Position numbers and translations under genes: made by a program. The notes beneath the pieces are model-generated. The model did no database searches. It was not told the DNA's origin and saw nothing but the letters and a program-made list of their open reading frames with translations. This document shows positions 5,440 through 7,241 of a stretch of 7,241 nt of DNA, in pieces (position 1 is the first letter of the stretch; each line of letters starts with the position of its first letter). Source of the stretch: Verrucomicrobiota bacterium (GTDB taxonomy: Bacteria > Verrucomicrobiota > Verrucomicrobiia > Limisphaerales > UBA1100); NCBI GenBank assembly GCA_028872685.1, contig JAPKEI010000136.1:1-7241 (forward strand), read 5' to 3'.

Positions 5440-6981
5440 ATGCGGGAGCAAATTGTCATTCTTGATTTTGGGTCGCAATACACGCAGGTGATTGCGCGAC
5501 GCATTCGTGAGGCCAAGGTGTTTTCGCGAATCCTGCCTTACCACACGCCGGCGGCCGAGATCGCCGCGCTGAATCCGAAGGGCATCATCCTTTCCGGAGG
5601 CCCGCAAAGCGTTTACAGCCGCAACGCGCCTTTGCCCGATAAAAATATTTTTGATCTCGGCGTGCCAATTTTGGGCATTTGTTTCGGGTTGCAGCTAATG
5701 GCCAAATATCTCGGCGGCAAAGTCGAGCGTGGCAGCAAACGCGAATACGGCAAAGGCAACCTCACGGTGAAGGACAGCCACTGCGAACTCTTCGGAAAAC
5801 TACCCAAGAATTTACAGGTGTGGAATTCCCACGGCGACAAGCTCACCAAACTGCCCACCGGTTTCAAGACCGTCGCCATCACGGAAAATTCCCCGCACGC
5901 GGCAATCGAAAACCGCCAGCGGCGTTTCTTTGGCCTGCAGTTCCATCCCGAAGTCGTCCACACGCCCAAGGGCAAAAAAGTCATCAGCAATTTTGTGCAC
6001 AAAATTTGCGGGTGCGGACGCAAGTGGACAATGCGCGGCTACATCGACCAAGCCGTCGAGGACATCCGCGAGCAAGTCGGCGGCGAGCACGTTATCCTTG
6101 GCCTCTCCGGCGGCGTGGATTCCAGTGTGGCGGCCGCGCTCATCCACCGCGCCATCGGCAATCAGCTCACCTGCATTTTTGTAAACAACGGCGTGCTGCG
6201 CGCCAACGAAGCCGAAGCGGTGCAGAAACTTTTCCGTGATAACTTTAAATGCAAATTCTTGTACGAAGACACCGCCGCATTATTTCTGCGCAAACTCAAA
6301 GGCGTCACTGACCCCGAAACTAAACGCAAGATCATCGGCAACACCTTCATCGACGTTTTCCAAAAAGCGACCCGCAAAGTCGGCAAAGCCAAGTTCCTCG
6401 CTCAAGGCACGCTGTACCCGGACGTGATCGAATCCGTGCCCATCGATGGCAACCCCGCCTCGCTCATCAAGAGCCATCACAACGTGGGCGGCCTACCGAA
6501 GAATATGAAATTCAAACTCGTCGAGCCACTGCGCCAGTTGTTCAAAGACGAAGTGCGTTTGCTCGGCCTCGAACTTGGGTTAGCGAAAGAAGTCGTGTGG
6601 CGCCAACCCTTCCCCGGGCCGGGCCTTGCCGTACGCTTGCTCGGCGAAGTTACCGAAGAACGCCTCGCCATCCTCCGCAACGCCGATCGCATTGTGATGT
6701 CCGCCATCCGCGACGCCGGTTGGTACTACAAAGTGTGGCAAAGCTTCGCCGTGTTGCTCCCCGTAAAAAGCGTGGGTGTAATGGGCGACGAACGCACCTA
6801 CGAATTCACCATCGCCATCCGCGTCGTCGATAGCCAAGACGGAATGACCGCCGACTGGGTAAAACTCCCCGCCAAGTTGCTCGAAACAATCTCCAACCGC
6901 ATCATCAACGAAGTCGATGGAGTAAACCGAGTCTGCTACGACATTACCAGCAAACCCCCGGGTACGATTGAGTGGGAGTAG
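5440..6981 (+). CDS. guaA: GMP synthase (glutamine-hydrolysing)
   Basis: GuaA converts XMP, ATP and glutamine to GMP, the last step of guanine nucleotide synthesis in the cytoplasm. The 513 residues compare with 525 in E. coli. The N-terminal class I glutamine amidotransferase domain (about 4-190) has GICFGLQ with nucleophile Cys81, and FHPE with His169 and Glu171. The ATP-pyrophosphatase domain begins near 198 with the P-loop SGGVDSS (223-229). KSHHNVGGLP (344-353) is the conserved lid region. The C-terminal dimerisation domain starts near RQPFPGPGLAVR (388-399), where the common RHPFPGPG has Gln for His, and ends in KPPGTIEWE. All key residues are present. The frame stays open upstream to a GTG at 5356, but homology starts at MREQIVILDFGSQY, so the ATG at 5440 is chosen. 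No ribosome binding site or clear promoter precedes it. Confidence 0.97.
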   Translation: MREQIVILDFGSQYTQVIARRIREAKVFSRILPYHTPAAEIAALNPKGIILSGGPQSVYSRNAPLPDKNIFDLGVPILGICFGLQLMAKYLGGKVERGSKREYGKGNLTVKDSHCELFGKLPKNLQVWNSHGDKLTKLPTGFKTVAITENSPHAAIENRQRRFFGLQFHPEVVHTPKGKKVISNFVHKICGCGRKWTMRGYIDQAVEDIREQVGGEHVILGLSGGVDSSVAAALIHRAIGNQLTCIFVNNGVLRANEAEAVQKLFRDNFKCKFLYEDTAALFLRKLKGVTDPETKRKIIGNTFIDVFQKATRKVGKAKFLAQGTLYPDVIESVPIDGNPASLIKSHHNVGGLPKNMKFKLVEPLRQLFKDEVRLLGLELGLAKEVVWRQPFPGPGLAVRLLGEVTEERLAILRNADRIVMSAIRDAGWYYKVWQSFAVLLPVKSVGVMGDERTYEFTIAIRVVDSQDGMTADWVKLPAKLLETISNRIINEVDGVNRVCYDITSKPPGTIEWE

Positions 6982-7016
6982 CAGAATCGGTGGACACACT
7001 GGATTTCGGTTTTCTA

Positions 7017-7065
7017 TGCCATAAATGGCACGGCAATTGCTTTAATTGCAAATGCGATCGCATTT
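7017..7065. other. Cluster of short palindromes downstream of guaA
   Basis: Three perfect palindromic elements lie within 49 bp: TGCCAT-AA-ATGGCA (7017-7030), GCAATTGC (7033-7040), and the 16-bp AAATGCGATCGCATTT (7050-7065), which contains the octamer GCGATCGC. No T-run makes these a clear terminator. They could be protein-binding sites, a weak transcription end for guaA, or part of a small dispersed repeat. Confidence 0.45.
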
Positions 7066-7126
7066 TAGAATATCGCACCCAATTTCCCGTTTAAAATTGT
7101 GGATAGTAACGAGCAGCCCCTTTAAG

Positions 7127-7145
7127 GCGCGTGACCTTCACGCGC
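7127..7145 (+). terminator. Possible terminator hairpin beyond guaA
   Basis: GCGCGTGA (7127-7134) and TCACGCGC (7138-7145) form a perfect 8-bp stem with loop CCT. On the plus strand ATCTGTTT follows, a weak T-tract, so termination is plausible but not certain. It lies 145 bp after the guaA stop. With no other gene visible on the right, it could also serve a gene entering from outside. Confidence 0.45.
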
Positions 7146-7173
7146 ATCTGTTTAAAAATATACATTTTTCCCA

Positions 7174-7201
7174 TTGCGTTAATTCAAAATCGACATAATA
7201 T
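7174..7201 (+). promoter_or_regulatory. Possible rightward promoter near the window end
   Basis: TTGCGT (7174-7179) and TAATAT (7196-7201) are separated by 16 bp of AT-rich sequence and each matches four of six consensus positions. The AT-rich stretch from about 7146 to 7206 holds no gene. If real, it would drive a gene starting beyond the window. Confidence 0.25.
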
Positions 7202-7241
7202 AAAAACAGTTTGCGAGTACGATGAAATGACGAACTGATCC

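Noticed and set aside
5612..6999. Long antisense and alternative frames inside guaA
   Set aside because: They mirror the codon bias of the real gene, overlap it fully and lack any family motif.

Overview
The window reads as ordinary bacterial chromosome, most likely from the PVC group and probably Verrucomicrobiota. This placement is an inference. It rests on two secreted esterase-type alpha/beta hydrolases of the kind common there, weak or missing Shine-Dalgarno sites, and a bacterial class A RNase P RNA. I saw no phage, plasmid, transposase or CRISPR genes, and I found no convincing undescribed biological system.

Layout. Positions 1-117 form a perfect 54-bp inverted repeat around a 9-bp loop. 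It cuts off a class I SAM-dependent methyltransferase gene (minus strand, start at 408) and looks like a fold-back or assembly artefact rather than biology. Four more minus-strand genes follow: a secreted esterase/lipase (527-1414), a small AhpD/carboxymuconolactone decarboxylase-like protein (1509-1793), a second secreted alpha/beta hydrolase (1926-2738), and a protein resembling zinc-dependent phospholipase C (2864-3919). A cluster of three related short repeats lies between the last two. The gaps between these genes are 94-132 bp, so they need not form one operon.

The right half is housekeeping. It holds rnpB, the RNase P RNA (4127-4519, minus), then a coiled-coil zinc-ribbon protein gene (4574-5305, minus) with a good sigma70-type promoter, and a divergent, intact guaA for GMP synthase (5440-6981, plus). 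The last 260 bp carry several short palindromes, one possible terminator hairpin and a possible rightward promoter, but no gene.

How they fit together. GuaA makes GMP and RNase P RNA matures tRNA 5' ends. The zinc-ribbon protein belongs to a family with RNA- and sigma54-binding members, so its place beside rnpB may be meaningful. The two hydrolases have signal peptides and probably act on esters outside the cytoplasm. Nothing in the sequence ties the left-hand genes to one named pathway.
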